Shown one piece after another: positions 1-7,013 of a stretch of DNA of 7,294 nt. Source of the stretch: Myxococcota bacterium (GTDB lineage Bacteria > Myxococcota_C > UBA6777). Position numbers and translations under genes: made by a program. Position 1 is the first letter of the stretch. Every line of letters starts with the position of its first letter. Below the pieces are notes generated by a model. It was not told where the DNA came from. It made no database searches and worked only from the letters and a program-made list of their open reading frames with translations. The DNA is taken from NCBI GenBank assembly GCA_023150835.1, contig JAKLKB010000198.1, forward strand, positions 1-7,294, read 5' to 3'.

Positions 1-1
1 G

Positions 2-2257
2 ACCTCTTCAAATCACACGATCCCATCGAACACGTCAGCCTCCTCTGAAACCTCCACTTCTCTGCATACACCTGACACTTCCGAACCATCGGATTTCTCC
101 AACACCTCCGCTCTCTCCGACACTTCGGCCTCTTCTCAGACTTCCGCTCTCTCCGACACTTCGGCCTCTTCTCAGACTTCCGCTCTCCCTGATCCATCCG
201 CTCCTTTGGAACCATCCGCTGCTTTTGCGCAGACCCTCGCAAACGCCGAAGCCGAGGCTTTCCCCGAACTGATGCCCGCCTTTGATGATGCACCACAGCC
301 CGCCAAAGAGGCCAGATCCGCCGATGTGATCGGAGCCGAGATCGCAAGCAGCGGTGACGGCGATGGAGCCGAAATCTCCAGCAACGCCGCCAACCCCAAC
401 CCCTCTCAAGGGAATGCCGACACTCTCCTTGCCGCGCTCCTGTCCGAAAACGCTGCGCTGCCCGACATCGCCCAAAAGGCCGAGGCATTGGGAACACCAA
501 CCCCCTCACAACAAGAGAACCAAACCCTCACCGAACGCCCGTCACAAGACGACCGCGCAGAAGACTCCACACACACGCCATCGCAAGAAGCCTCCGAGAT
601 ATCCGACCTGTCTTTCCTCCTCACAGGAACCCTCCACGCTCCCCCTGCTCTGCCTCCCGTCAGCGAAGAAGTGATGGTTCTGCTGCCTATGCTTGACGAC
701 GAAAACGAGCGGATGCGCGAAGTCGCCCTCCAGTCCTTCCGAGATCTCCCTCGCGATCGTGCGATCGCAGCCCTGCTTTACGCGATCTTTCAACAACTTC
801 AACCCGAAGATATCCTCGACAACGGACAATTATCCGCCGACAAACAACAACGGCCCATTCATACGCTTTATCAACTCTTTACCCACCACAAAGAAGCCGC
901 ATCGACCGCCCTCTGCCATCAGCTGTATCACCTCACACCTGAGCAAAACACCCTCGCCTTGCGTATTCTCCCCCATCTACCGCTCTCTCAAAGCGTTTGG
1001 CCTCATCTGATGCACTTCGTCCTCCGCCTCGACGAACACCTCGCCAAACCTTCGCTCGCTCTGCTCGAACAACACAAAGAAGATCCCACCCTCCAAGAGA
1101 TCGCCGCCTATCTGCGCGATCAGATCACCACCGAACAACCCGACTATGGCGCACGCGTGCTTCGACTCCTTCAAAAGCTCCATACACCCGAGATCACCAA
1201 AGCCACCCGACGCTTCCTTCACGTCCAAGAACCCCAGATCGCCGAGATGGCCGCACGCCTCACTTTGCTGTCTTTGCGCGAGCAAGCCAACCAAGACACC
1301 CTTCCCACCGCTCCACACACACCACGCCCCCTTTCCATCGAGCACATCTTTAGCAGCGACCTCGAAGATCCACCCGCTCTCCCTGCACCCGATCCCATCC
1401 TCCACGAGATCGTCAAACTGCTCTCCCTGCCCGGCGACACGCTCCATCGTGAGGCCCTTTTGGTCTTGCGCGATATGCCTCCCCAACGCCTCACGCACAC
1501 GCTACTTCACCACTTCCCCGGATCTCTCGAACTCAGCGACTTCAACGCTGACGGCGAACTCGATCTCCAAAAACAAAAAATCCCCGATGGCTACGTCTGG
1601 CTTTTGCTGTGCCAAACGCCCGAAAGCACACAAGGTCATCTGCTTCCACATCTCGCTCACAAACAATCGCGTATCCGCCTTCTTTCACTCAAACTCCTTC
1701 AGATCTTTCCTTCCTTTGACCCGCTGCTGCCTTACCTCTTCCGCTATCTTCTCGACTTCAACGCCCTGATCGTCGAAGCCTGTCGCAAACTCTTGCGCCA
1801 AGTCAGCCACTCCATGACCTTCCAAAAGATCCTCGAATGGATGCGCGAACAACTCGAATTCTCCGATCCCACACAAGCCATCCGCGCCGTCAAAGTCCTC
1901 GCTGTCTTGCGTGATACTGTCGCCGTTCCCAACTTAATCGAGCTTGTTCAACACGAAGATCGCGAACTCGCTGAAGCCGCAACACAAGCACTCCAACTCA
2001 TCACCAAACAGATCCTCCCCACACAGCACAAGCCATGGAGCAAGTGGTGGAACAAATTCGGCTCTCACTCCGAACGCGTCGACTGGCTGATCGAAGCCAT
2101 CCAACTCAAAGACGAAACCATCGTCCAAGCCGCAAACCAAGAACTCATCGAACTCACAGGACAAGACTTTGGCCTCTCCTCGGAGATAGGACGCAAAGAA
2201 CGCAACAACGTCATCCAACAATGGAAAACATGGCGAAAACAACACCCCATCTTCTAA
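2..2257 (+). CDS. HEAT-like repeat protein, 5'-partial (start lies left of the window)
   Basis: The frame is open from base 2 to the TAA at 2255-2257 (751 codons) with no stop. The first possible start is a TTG at 206 with no Shine-Dalgarno before it, and codons upstream continue the same Ser/Thr/Ala-rich composition, so I read this as the 3' part of a longer gene. Bases 2-640 encode a low-complexity, probably disordered linker rich in Ser, Thr, Ala, Pro and Glu, including a 12-residue tandem repeat. Bases 641-2005 encode amphipathic helix pairs of HEAT/ARM type; the clearest is around 1880-2000 (AVPNLIELVQHEDRELAEAA). They form two related ~212-residue modules. The tail (1979-2245) has two segments with an Ala-x2-x-Leu helix, an ITKQ or LTGQ turn and a WxxWW or WxxW end. 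HEAT proteins usually serve as protein-binding scaffolds; no catalytic motif is visible. The gene lies 78 nt before prkA on the same strand, suggesting co-transcription. The HEAT-like class is fairly secure; the partner and role are unknown. Confidence 0.5.
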   Translation, partial: TSSNHTIPSNTSASSETSTSLHTPDTSEPSDFSNTSALSDTSASSQTSALSDTSASSQTSALPDPSAPLEPSAAFAQTLANAEAEAFPELMPAFDDAPQPAKEARSADVIGAEIASSGDGDGAEISSNAANPNPSQGNADTLLAALLSENAALPDIAQKAEALGTPTPSQQENQTLTERPSQDDRAEDSTHTPSQEASEISDLSFLLTGTLHAPPALPPVSEEVMVLLPMLDDENERMREVALQSFRDLPRDRAIAALLYAIFQQLQPEDILDNGQLSADKQQRPIHTLYQLFTHHKEAASTALCHQLYHLTPEQNTLALRILPHLPLSQSVWPHLMHFVLRLDEHLAKPSLALLEQHKEDPTLQEIAAYLRDQITTEQPDYGARVLRLLQKLHTPEITKATRRFLHVQEPQIAEMAARLTLLSLREQANQDTLPTAPHTPRPLSIEHIFSSDLEDPPALPAPDPILHEIVKLLSLPGDTLHREALLVLRDMPPQRLTHTLLHHFPGSLELSDFNADGELDLQKQKIPDGYVWLLLCQTPESTQGHLLPHLAHKQSRIRLLSLKLLQIFPSFDPLLPYLFRYLLDFNALIVEACRKLLRQVSHSMTFQKILEWMREQLEFSDPTQAIRAVKVLAVLRDTVAVPNLIELVQHEDRELAEAATQALQLITKQILPTQHKPWSKWWNKFGSHSERVDWLIEAIQLKDETIVQAANQELIELTGQDFGLSSEIGRKERNNVIQQWKTWRKQHPIF
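107..187 (+). repeat. 36-bp perfect tandem repeat, 2.25 copies, in frame
   Basis: Copies at 107-142 and 143-178 are identical, and 179-187 repeats the first nine bases. The unit is a multiple of three and encodes the 12-residue SALSDTSASSQT twice, followed by SAL, within the disordered linker of the HEAT-like protein. Perfect identity suggests a recent duplication. Changes in copy number would alter linker length without shifting the frame. Confidence 0.5.
641..2005 (+). repeat. Internal protein duplication: two ~212-residue HEAT modules
   Basis: Bases 641-1276 and 1370-2005 encode two diverged copies offset by exactly 243 codons. By-eye correspondences include ALPPV with ALPAP, REVALQSFRDLP with REALLVLRDMP, DNGQL with ADGEL, PHLMHFVLRLDEHLAKPSLALL with PYLFRYLLDFNALIVEACRKLL by position, and the ungapped pair of about 62 residues beginning LQEIAAYLRDQ and FQKILEWMREQ. 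The copies match in spacing and hydrophobic pattern more than in identity, so this is an old duplication, visible only at protein level. Confidence 0.5.
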
Positions 2258-2321
2258 GCCTCCCTTCGTTCCCGCCCCAACCCCGTCTCGGCGCATCATC
2301 ACCCTGCGCTCTCGTCTGATC

Positions 2322-2326
2322 AGGAG
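2322..2326 (+). promoter_or_regulatory. Ribosome binding site of prkA
   Basis: AGGAG lies nine bases before the ATG at 2336. It supports that start and shows prkA is translated independently of the HEAT gene ending at 2257. I see no clear terminator or promoter in the 78-nt gap. Confidence 0.5.
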
Positions 2327-2335
2327 CATACCCGC

Positions 2336-4591
2336 ATGGAAACGCTTGACTTTCTCTCTTTTACGCGATCCGTACAACAACGCTTTGAAGAGGCCCGCAG
2401 CATCCTTTCCTTTGGCGAGTATCTCACCGAAGTCGCCAAAGATCCCGCCCGACATAGCCGAAACTCCGCACAATACATCCAAGACGCCTTTCGCTTTTTT
2501 GGCACACGCACCGTCGAAACCCCCTACGGCAAAGAAACACGCTTTTGCATCTTTGACCAAGGCATCGGCGACAACGGACCTCTCGCTCCCAAAGTCTCGT
2601 GGGTCGCAGGTCAAGAACAAGTTCAACAGACCTTCTTTCGGATGCTTGGAAACCTTGTTCGCCAAGGCCGAAATACCCGACTGCTGCTGTTTCACGGACC
2701 CAATGGCTCCGGCAAATCCTCGATCGTTCAAAGCATCCTTGATGGCCTCGAACGCTACAGCCATACCCACGAAGGCGTCCTCTACCGCTTCAACTGGATC
2801 TTCCCTTCCGAACGCAAAGTCAAACGCAGCGGTATCGGCTTTTCGAGCGAAGACAAGCCCGCCCTCGATCTCTCTTCTTACGCTCATCTCGAAAGCGAAC
2901 AGATCGACGCCCGCCTCGCTTCTCCTATGAAAGATCACCCTCTCCTGCTGCTACCTCGCCCCGAACGCTTGCGCTTCCTTGACCAACTCAAACAACAGGG
3001 CCTCTTCCCCAAAGACTTTCAACTCTCCGAATACCTCCGCGAAGGCGACCTCAGCGCCCGCAACCGCATGATCTTTGATGTCCTACTCGCCCACTACGCC
3101 GGCGATTTTGAAGAAGTCTTGCGCCACATCCAGATCGAACGCTTCTACATCTCCCTACGCTACCGACACGCCGTCGTCCAAGTTGAACCCCAAATGCACG
3201 TCGACGCCGCCATCCGCCAAGTCACCGCTGACCACTCCCTCGGCGCACTTCCCAAGGCCCTCTCCACCCTCAACCTCTTTGAACCCCTCGGCGCTCTTGT
3301 CGACGCCAATCGCGGTGTCATCGAATACACCGACCTGCTCAAACGCCCCGTCGAAGCCTTCAAATACCTCCTCGGCACCTGCGAAACGGGCCGCGCCACC
3401 GTCGACCGCGTGATCCTCTACCTCGACCTGCTCATGATCGGCACCGCCAACGAACAAAACCTCGACCGCTTCAAAGAGATCGCCGAGTTCACTTCCTTCA
3501 AAAGCCGCATCGAGCTGTTGCCCGTCCCCTACCTACTCCGCTACTCCATCGAACAAGCCATCTATGACCAACAACTCCAAGAAAGCAATCTCCCCAAACA
3601 CATCACCCCACACACCACCGAACTCGCCTCTCTCTGGGCCGTCATGACTCGCCTTCGACGCCCCAACCCCAAACGCCTCCCCGACGAAGTCGGCGAACTC
3701 GCCGCCTCCCTCACGCCTCTCGAAAAAGCCCGTCTCTACGACCACGCCGCCATCCCCCAACGCTTCCACTCCAAACAATCCAAACTCCTTCGCCAACACA
3801 TCGACGCTTTGCTCCAAGAAACCCGAAACGATCTCCATTACGAAGGCCGCATCGGCGCATCCCCCCGCGAGATCCGCATCCTCCTGCTCAACGCCGCACA
3901 AAATGACGCCTACCCCTCACTCTCTCCCCTCGCTCTCTTCGACGAAATGGAACACCTGATCCAAGAACGCTCCGTCTACGAATTCCTTCAACTCGAAGCC
4001 AAAGACGGATACTACGACCCCGAAGCCTTTATCAAAATCCTGCGCGATGTCCACCTCGATATCATCGACGACGAATTCCGCCGCGCTTCGGGACTTGTCC
4101 AACCCGACCAATTCAAACGCCAGATCGAACGCTACATCGACCACGTCAAAGCCTATCTTCGCAAAGAAAAGATCAACAACCCCCTCACCCAAAAACCCGA
4201 AGACCCCGACCAAAAGTTCATGCGCGAAGTCGAAACCGTCCTCATGTCCAAAGACGAAAAACACGACGACTTCCGAAACGCCATCATCTCCAAGATCGCC
4301 GCCTCTTCTCTCGACAATCCCGGACAAAAAGTCGACCTCGCTCGTCTCTTTGCCGACGCCATCCGCACCCTCGAACGCGACTTCTTCACCCAACACAAAA
4401 AACGCCTCGAACGCATCGCACGCCACATCCTCGTTCTTCTCGTCGACACCAAACACAACCTCTCCGACAGCGAAGCCCAAGACGCCCAAGACGCCATCGA
4501 CACCCTCACCCGCGACTTCGGCTACACCCGCCCATGTGTCCGCGAGATGATCGGTCTGCTGGCCCGAAAACGCTACGCTGAAACCAAATAG
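2336..4591 (+). CDS. prkA: PrkA/YeaG-family AAA+ protein (annotated serine protein kinase)
   Basis: The protein has 751 residues and starts at an ATG with a good Shine-Dalgarno. Residues ~20-415 form the PrkA AAA+ domain: Walker A GPNGSGKSS at 121-129 (Lys127), the family block NRGVIEYTDLLKRP at 325-338 with the Walker B-like acidic residues, sensor-1-like IGTANE at 368-373, and FKSRIELLPVPYLLRYS at 388-404, matching the FLDRVYIVKVPY region of E. coli YeaG. Residues ~430-745 are the PrkA C-terminal domain, with DDFRNAI at 644-650 and the typical end GYTRPCVREMIG at 729-740. It is cytosolic with no signal or membrane segment. Founding members were described as serine kinases active in stress and sporulation; a B. 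subtilis member was later reported as an ATP-dependent protease, so the activity here is open. It is about 100 residues longer than YeaG (~644). The usual partners (YeaH-type DUF444/VWA and SpoVR-type) are absent from the window; the neighbour is a HEAT-like protein. Family call is firm, function is not. Confidence 0.5.
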   Translation: METLDFLSFTRSVQQRFEEARSILSFGEYLTEVAKDPARHSRNSAQYIQDAFRFFGTRTVETPYGKETRFCIFDQGIGDNGPLAPKVSWVAGQEQVQQTFFRMLGNLVRQGRNTRLLLFHGPNGSGKSSIVQSILDGLERYSHTHEGVLYRFNWIFPSERKVKRSGIGFSSEDKPALDLSSYAHLESEQIDARLASPMKDHPLLLLPRPERLRFLDQLKQQGLFPKDFQLSEYLREGDLSARNRMIFDVLLAHYAGDFEEVLRHIQIERFYISLRYRHAVVQVEPQMHVDAAIRQVTADHSLGALPKALSTLNLFEPLGALVDANRGVIEYTDLLKRPVEAFKYLLGTCETGRATVDRVILYLDLLMIGTANEQNLDRFKEIAEFTSFKSRIELLPVPYLLRYSIEQAIYDQQLQESNLPKHITPHTTELASLWAVMTRLRRPNPKRLPDEVGELAASLTPLEKARLYDHAAIPQRFHSKQSKLLRQHIDALLQETRNDLHYEGRIGASPREIRILLLNAAQNDAYPSLSPLALFDEMEHLIQERSVYEFLQLEAKDGYYDPEAFIKILRDVHLDIIDDEFRRASGLVQPDQFKRQIERYIDHVKAYLRKEKINNPLTQKPEDPDQKFMREVETVLMSKDEKHDDFRNAIISKIAASSLDNPGQKVDLARLFADAIRTLERDFFTQHKKRLERIARHILVLLVDTKHNLSDSEAQDAQDAIDTLTRDFGYTRPCVREMIGLLARKRYAETK

Positions 4592-4616
4592 AGCCACACC
4601 ACGAGCGGATCTCGCT

Positions 4617-5702
4617 TCATCTCGACCCTTGATGGCGATAATTCAGCGCCGTAATCGCTGCAAGCGTCGGATGGATCGCATCATAAGCATCCCCCCGCCA
4701 ATCCGCTGCTTTCCCCCATGCCCCCCACGACCTTTGCTGTGACAACAAAAACTGCTGTGCCTCCCACACCTTCGGCTCTTGCTCTAACCCATAACACTTG
4801 AACGAGTACACAAACTCCGCCAACAAGTCGATGTCATCGACACGATAACGCACCGTCGCAAACTCTTTCTTCAAATACCCAAGCATCCGCCGCAACAACG
4901 GGGTCTTCGGCAAAGGGCTTTCGCTGTAGTGGTTCAGCGACAAGATCACGTGTGTGACGAAGTAGTTTTGGTGGTGATAGCCGTCTGGATCGGACGAATA
5001 AGTATGGATCAACGGCAGCCGCTCGATCTCCCGAACATACGCCGCCAACCGATTCGGCGGAAGTCGAAACGGTGTGCGTGGGCGACGCCGCAACAACAGA
5101 TCCAAGAAAGAAGAGTCGATCAGAAAATCCCCCAAACGATCATAATCCCGATCTTGAAACGCCCGCGCAAACGTCTTCCCTCGGGTCTTTTCGCCCTCTG
5201 GAAAATAGCTGTGATAAAACCGCACGTACGGATCGATCGGGATATCGTGTTGATAGAGCAAATGGATCACACTGATAAAATCCCATTTCCCCGCAACACT
5301 CTTCGCAAAGATCTTTTCCCGTGCAGGCCACGCCCGCACAAACGAACGCCGCAAGATATCCCGTACCACCCCCACCCAAGGCCGCTGCTTCTCAAACAGC
5401 GTCAGCTCATGCAACGCCAATACATAATCACTAAACACCGAGCGAAATTGCTTTTCCTCCTCCAAATACCGCACCATCCAATGCAGCCCCGCCAAGATCG
5501 CCCGCTCCCTCGCGTCCTGTGTACCCACAAAATACCCCCGCAACGCATCCAACTCCCGCTGCACAAAATACGATTGAAACGGTGGGATCTCTAACCTCTG
5601 TCCCCCCCGCTCGACGGCTTTCTCCGTCCAACCAAGCCACACCATCCCACCCAAAAACGTCAGCCACGCCCATCCCACCATATACAAAACATTCCCCCGC
5701 AT
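4617..5702 (-). CDS. Membrane-anchored helical protein with toroid/cyclase-like C-terminus
   Basis: I do not recognise a named family. The open frame extends to a GTG at 5723, but AAGGAG at 5710-5715 sits seven bases before the ATG at 5702, so I take 361 residues. Residues ~5-25 are one hydrophobic segment (VLYMVGWAWLTFLGGMVWLG), an uncleaved anchor or signal; no lipobox. Charge around it does not settle topology. The rest is helical with many Tyr, His and Trp. Near the end, FLLSQQRSWGAWG (318-330) resembles the QW-type motif of squalene/hopene cyclases and prenyltransferase-like alpha/alpha toroids, followed by DAIHPTLAAITALNYR (341-356), which fits the closing helix of such repeats. The canonical cyclase DxDD motif is not seen, so enzymatic activity is doubtful. 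It follows the lipoprotein gene by 42 nt in the same direction and probably shares its transcript. It converges on prkA with 25 nt between stops. Confidence 0.5.
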   Translation of the reverse strand: MRGNVLYMVGWAWLTFLGGMVWLGWTEKAVERGGQRLEIPPFQSYFVQRELDALRGYFVGTQDARERAILAGLHWMVRYLEEEKQFRSVFSDYVLALHELTLFEKQRPWVGVVRDILRRSFVRAWPAREKIFAKSVAGKWDFISVIHLLYQHDIPIDPYVRFYHSYFPEGEKTRGKTFARAFQDRDYDRLGDFLIDSSFLDLLLRRRPRTPFRLPPNRLAAYVREIERLPLIHTYSSDPDGYHHQNYFVTHVILSLNHYSESPLPKTPLLRRMLGYLKKEFATVRYRVDDIDLLAEFVYSFKCYGLEQEPKVWEAQQFLLSQQRSWGAWGKAADWRGDAYDAIHPTLAAITALNYRHQGSR

Positions 5703-5709
5703 CCACACA

Positions 5710-5715
5710 CTCCTT
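5710..5715 (-). promoter_or_regulatory. Ribosome binding site deciding the start of the membrane protein
   Basis: On the minus strand AAGGAG precedes the ATG at 5702 by seven bases. The upstream in-frame GTG at 5723 would place this motif inside the coding region, and I see no comparable site before it. The downstream ATG is therefore preferred, shortening the longest frame by seven codons. Confidence 0.5.
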
Positions 5716-5744
5716 CCGCCCACGCACCGCTCCTCTCGCCCGCT

Positions 5745-6575
5745 TCAGGGGCGATGCAAACAAAGCGAAGAACTCGGTTCAACGGGCAATTGCACCCACT
5801 GACAACGCGGTTCTTGGACACACGCTTTTGCATCAAGTTTTACACAATCCACATCGCGCACACACACCTCTGGAAGCTCCCGATTGATCGCCTTGCACGC
5901 AACCAGATCATCCGTACAAGTCGCCCCTTCCGCACAACAGCGAAAACGCACTCGGCAAAACTCGGCACATCCTTGGATCCCTTCGCACAACGCCGACGGT
6001 AACTGACAAAGCGGGGGCGGCCCACCACCACAAATGCACGTCACATCTGGCGGACAATAACAAAAACCGGGATCGAAAAAACATTGACTTGCTTCTGCAC
6101 AGGCCGCCGCATCGAGCTTTTCACACTCGTTTTGTGTGGCCCGACACACATATCGATCCTGTTGCCCACCATACACCAAGATGCACTGTGGTCGCGCTTT
6201 CCAACAATCCAACTCACTCAACCGACCGCAATCGATCTGCCCCACGCAACGCCGCCCGTCATCCGCCGCCAGACACTTCTGACCTGTTGCGCAATCCTTG
6301 TCGCTTTGACACAGATCCTTCGGGCAGATCAGCCCGGGTTCTTCTTTGCATGTTTTGGTCGGCGGCTTGGGATCGGGTTCCACAGGTTCAGGCGACGGGA
6401 TCGGCTGTTTTGGCGGTGGTGTCGTCGCCTTGCAAGTCCCTTGTGCCTGACATCCCTGATCCGAAGGCAGCGTCACCGAGATCTCACAACCACTCCATCC
6501 CATCGCCCCCAACAAACATCCCACCCACACTCCAATCAACCCGTGTCTCCGACCCTGCTGCTTTTTGCTACCCAT
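5745..6575 (-). CDS. Cysteine-rich lipoprotein with three C-x2-L-x4-C repeats
   Basis: The protein has 276 residues and starts at the ATG at 6575, preceded by AAGGAG seven bases upstream. The frame stays open to 6881, but the extra 102 residues are Arg/Lys-rich, lack any domain and would bury the signal. Residues 4-29 form a type II signal peptide: a basic stretch (KK, RR), a hydrophobic core, and WSGC at 27-30. Cys30 is the likely lipidated residue, though Trp at -3 is unusual. A Pro-rich spacer (51-75) reaches a domain with very many Cys; from Cys30 on I count 33 Cys in 247 residues. CQSDKDCATGQKC (89-101) resembles Dickkopf-like or other disulfide knots seen in bacterial lipoproteins. A motif C-x2-L-x4-C-x5/6-C recurs at 116-131, 151-165 and 244-258. 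It is probably disulfide-stabilised outside the cytoplasm. Function is unknown; it is first of a two-gene unit with the membrane protein. Confidence 0.5.
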   Translation of the reverse strand: MGSKKQQGRRHGLIGVWVGCLLGAMGWSGCEISVTLPSDQGCQAQGTCKATTPPPKQPIPSPEPVEPDPKPPTKTCKEEPGLICPKDLCQSDKDCATGQKCLAADDGRRCVGQIDCGRLSELDCWKARPQCILVYGGQQDRYVCRATQNECEKLDAAACAEASQCFFDPGFCYCPPDVTCICGGGPPPLCQLPSALCEGIQGCAEFCRVRFRCCAEGATCTDDLVACKAINRELPEVCVRDVDCVKLDAKACVQEPRCQWVQLPVEPSSSLCLHRP

Positions 6576-6582
6576 CGCGGTT

Positions 6583-6588
6583 CTCCTT
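6583..6588 (-). promoter_or_regulatory. Ribosome binding site deciding the lipoprotein start
   Basis: On the minus strand AAGGAG precedes the ATG at 6575 by seven bases. Together with the signal peptide that begins right after this ATG, it fixes the start and rules out the longer frame beginning near 6881. Confidence 0.5.
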
Positions 6589-6822
6589 TGCCTCTTGGTG
6601 CTTTGTGCCTTCCGAAGACCGAAGCCGTCTATCAAAAACAATACCACACCTCCCTCGCCAAAAGAGCCGCCGCGCATCTCCCCGCCCCACCAACGAGAAC
6701 GAAGCCGCTTTTGATGTTCCTTCTGTCGCCCACGCACCCTCACTCCCTCAAAAATCTGAGCCTCCCCTCGGTTTTCAGGCGCCGCTTTCCTTGCTTTGGC
6801 TTTCACAACACGTTTGTACGTA

Positions 6823-6844
6823 AAAAGGCAAACAAAAGGCAAAC
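6823..6844. repeat. Two tandem copies of an 11-bp sequence (AAAAGGCAAAC)
   Basis: The copies at 6823-6833 and 6834-6844 are identical. Spacing of about one helical turn would put two protein-binding sites on one face of the DNA, so an operator is possible. The site lies ~250 bases upstream of the lipoprotein start, far for a simple repressor. It could equally be a chance slippage repeat. Confidence 0.5.
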
Positions 6845-6933
6845 AAGCGGATGTTACTTGCTCGAACCACTGCTCATACAAGCTTCTGTTGTTGTGTGAG
6901 CATATCCGTTCGCTTCTCTATGTCCCGATACAC

Positions 6934-6953
6934 GGGCGGTTCGCCAACCGCCC
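6934..6953. repeat. Perfect 8-bp hairpin, first copy
   Basis: GGGCGGTT pairs exactly with AACCGCCC across a four-base CGCC loop. No U-run follows on either strand, so it is not a typical intrinsic terminator. Confidence 0.5.
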
Positions 6954-7013
6954 CTACGCAAACTTCTGTTGTTGTGTGTGCGTGTCCGTCCGCTGCTTTA
7001 TGTCCCGATACAC

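Larger units (their letters stand above)
6576..6880. other. Intergenic leader upstream of the lipoprotein gene
   Basis: This ~305-base stretch should contain the promoter for the leftward lipoprotein operon. I see no convincing -35/-10 pair: a TATTGT on the minus strand about 50 bases before the start lacks a good -35 partner, and no sigma-54 GG-N10-GC pair stands out. It is less coding-like than its surroundings; open frames through it on both strands have no ribosome binding site or recognisable domain. The only ordered structure I found is the 11-bp tandem repeat at 6823-6844. Confidence 0.5.

Noticed and set aside
1934-2938. 334-codon open frame on the minus strand across the HEAT-prkA junction
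   Set aside because: It is antisense to two well-supported genes, has no recognisable domain, and is explained by the scarcity of G on the coding strand.
3917-4597. 226-codon minus-strand open frame antisense to the 3' part of prkA
   Set aside because: Its product is a low-complexity Val/Phe/Glu/Gly sequence mirroring prkA codons, with no domain or ribosome binding site.
4592-4616. Possible bidirectional terminator between the convergent stops (AGCG/CGCT around 4604-4616)
   Set aside because: The stem is only four base pairs and no T-run follows on either strand.
6084-6899. 271-codon + strand open frame over the lipoprotein gene and its leader
   Set aside because: It is antisense to a gene with a clear signal peptide and Cys pattern, and has no domain of its own.
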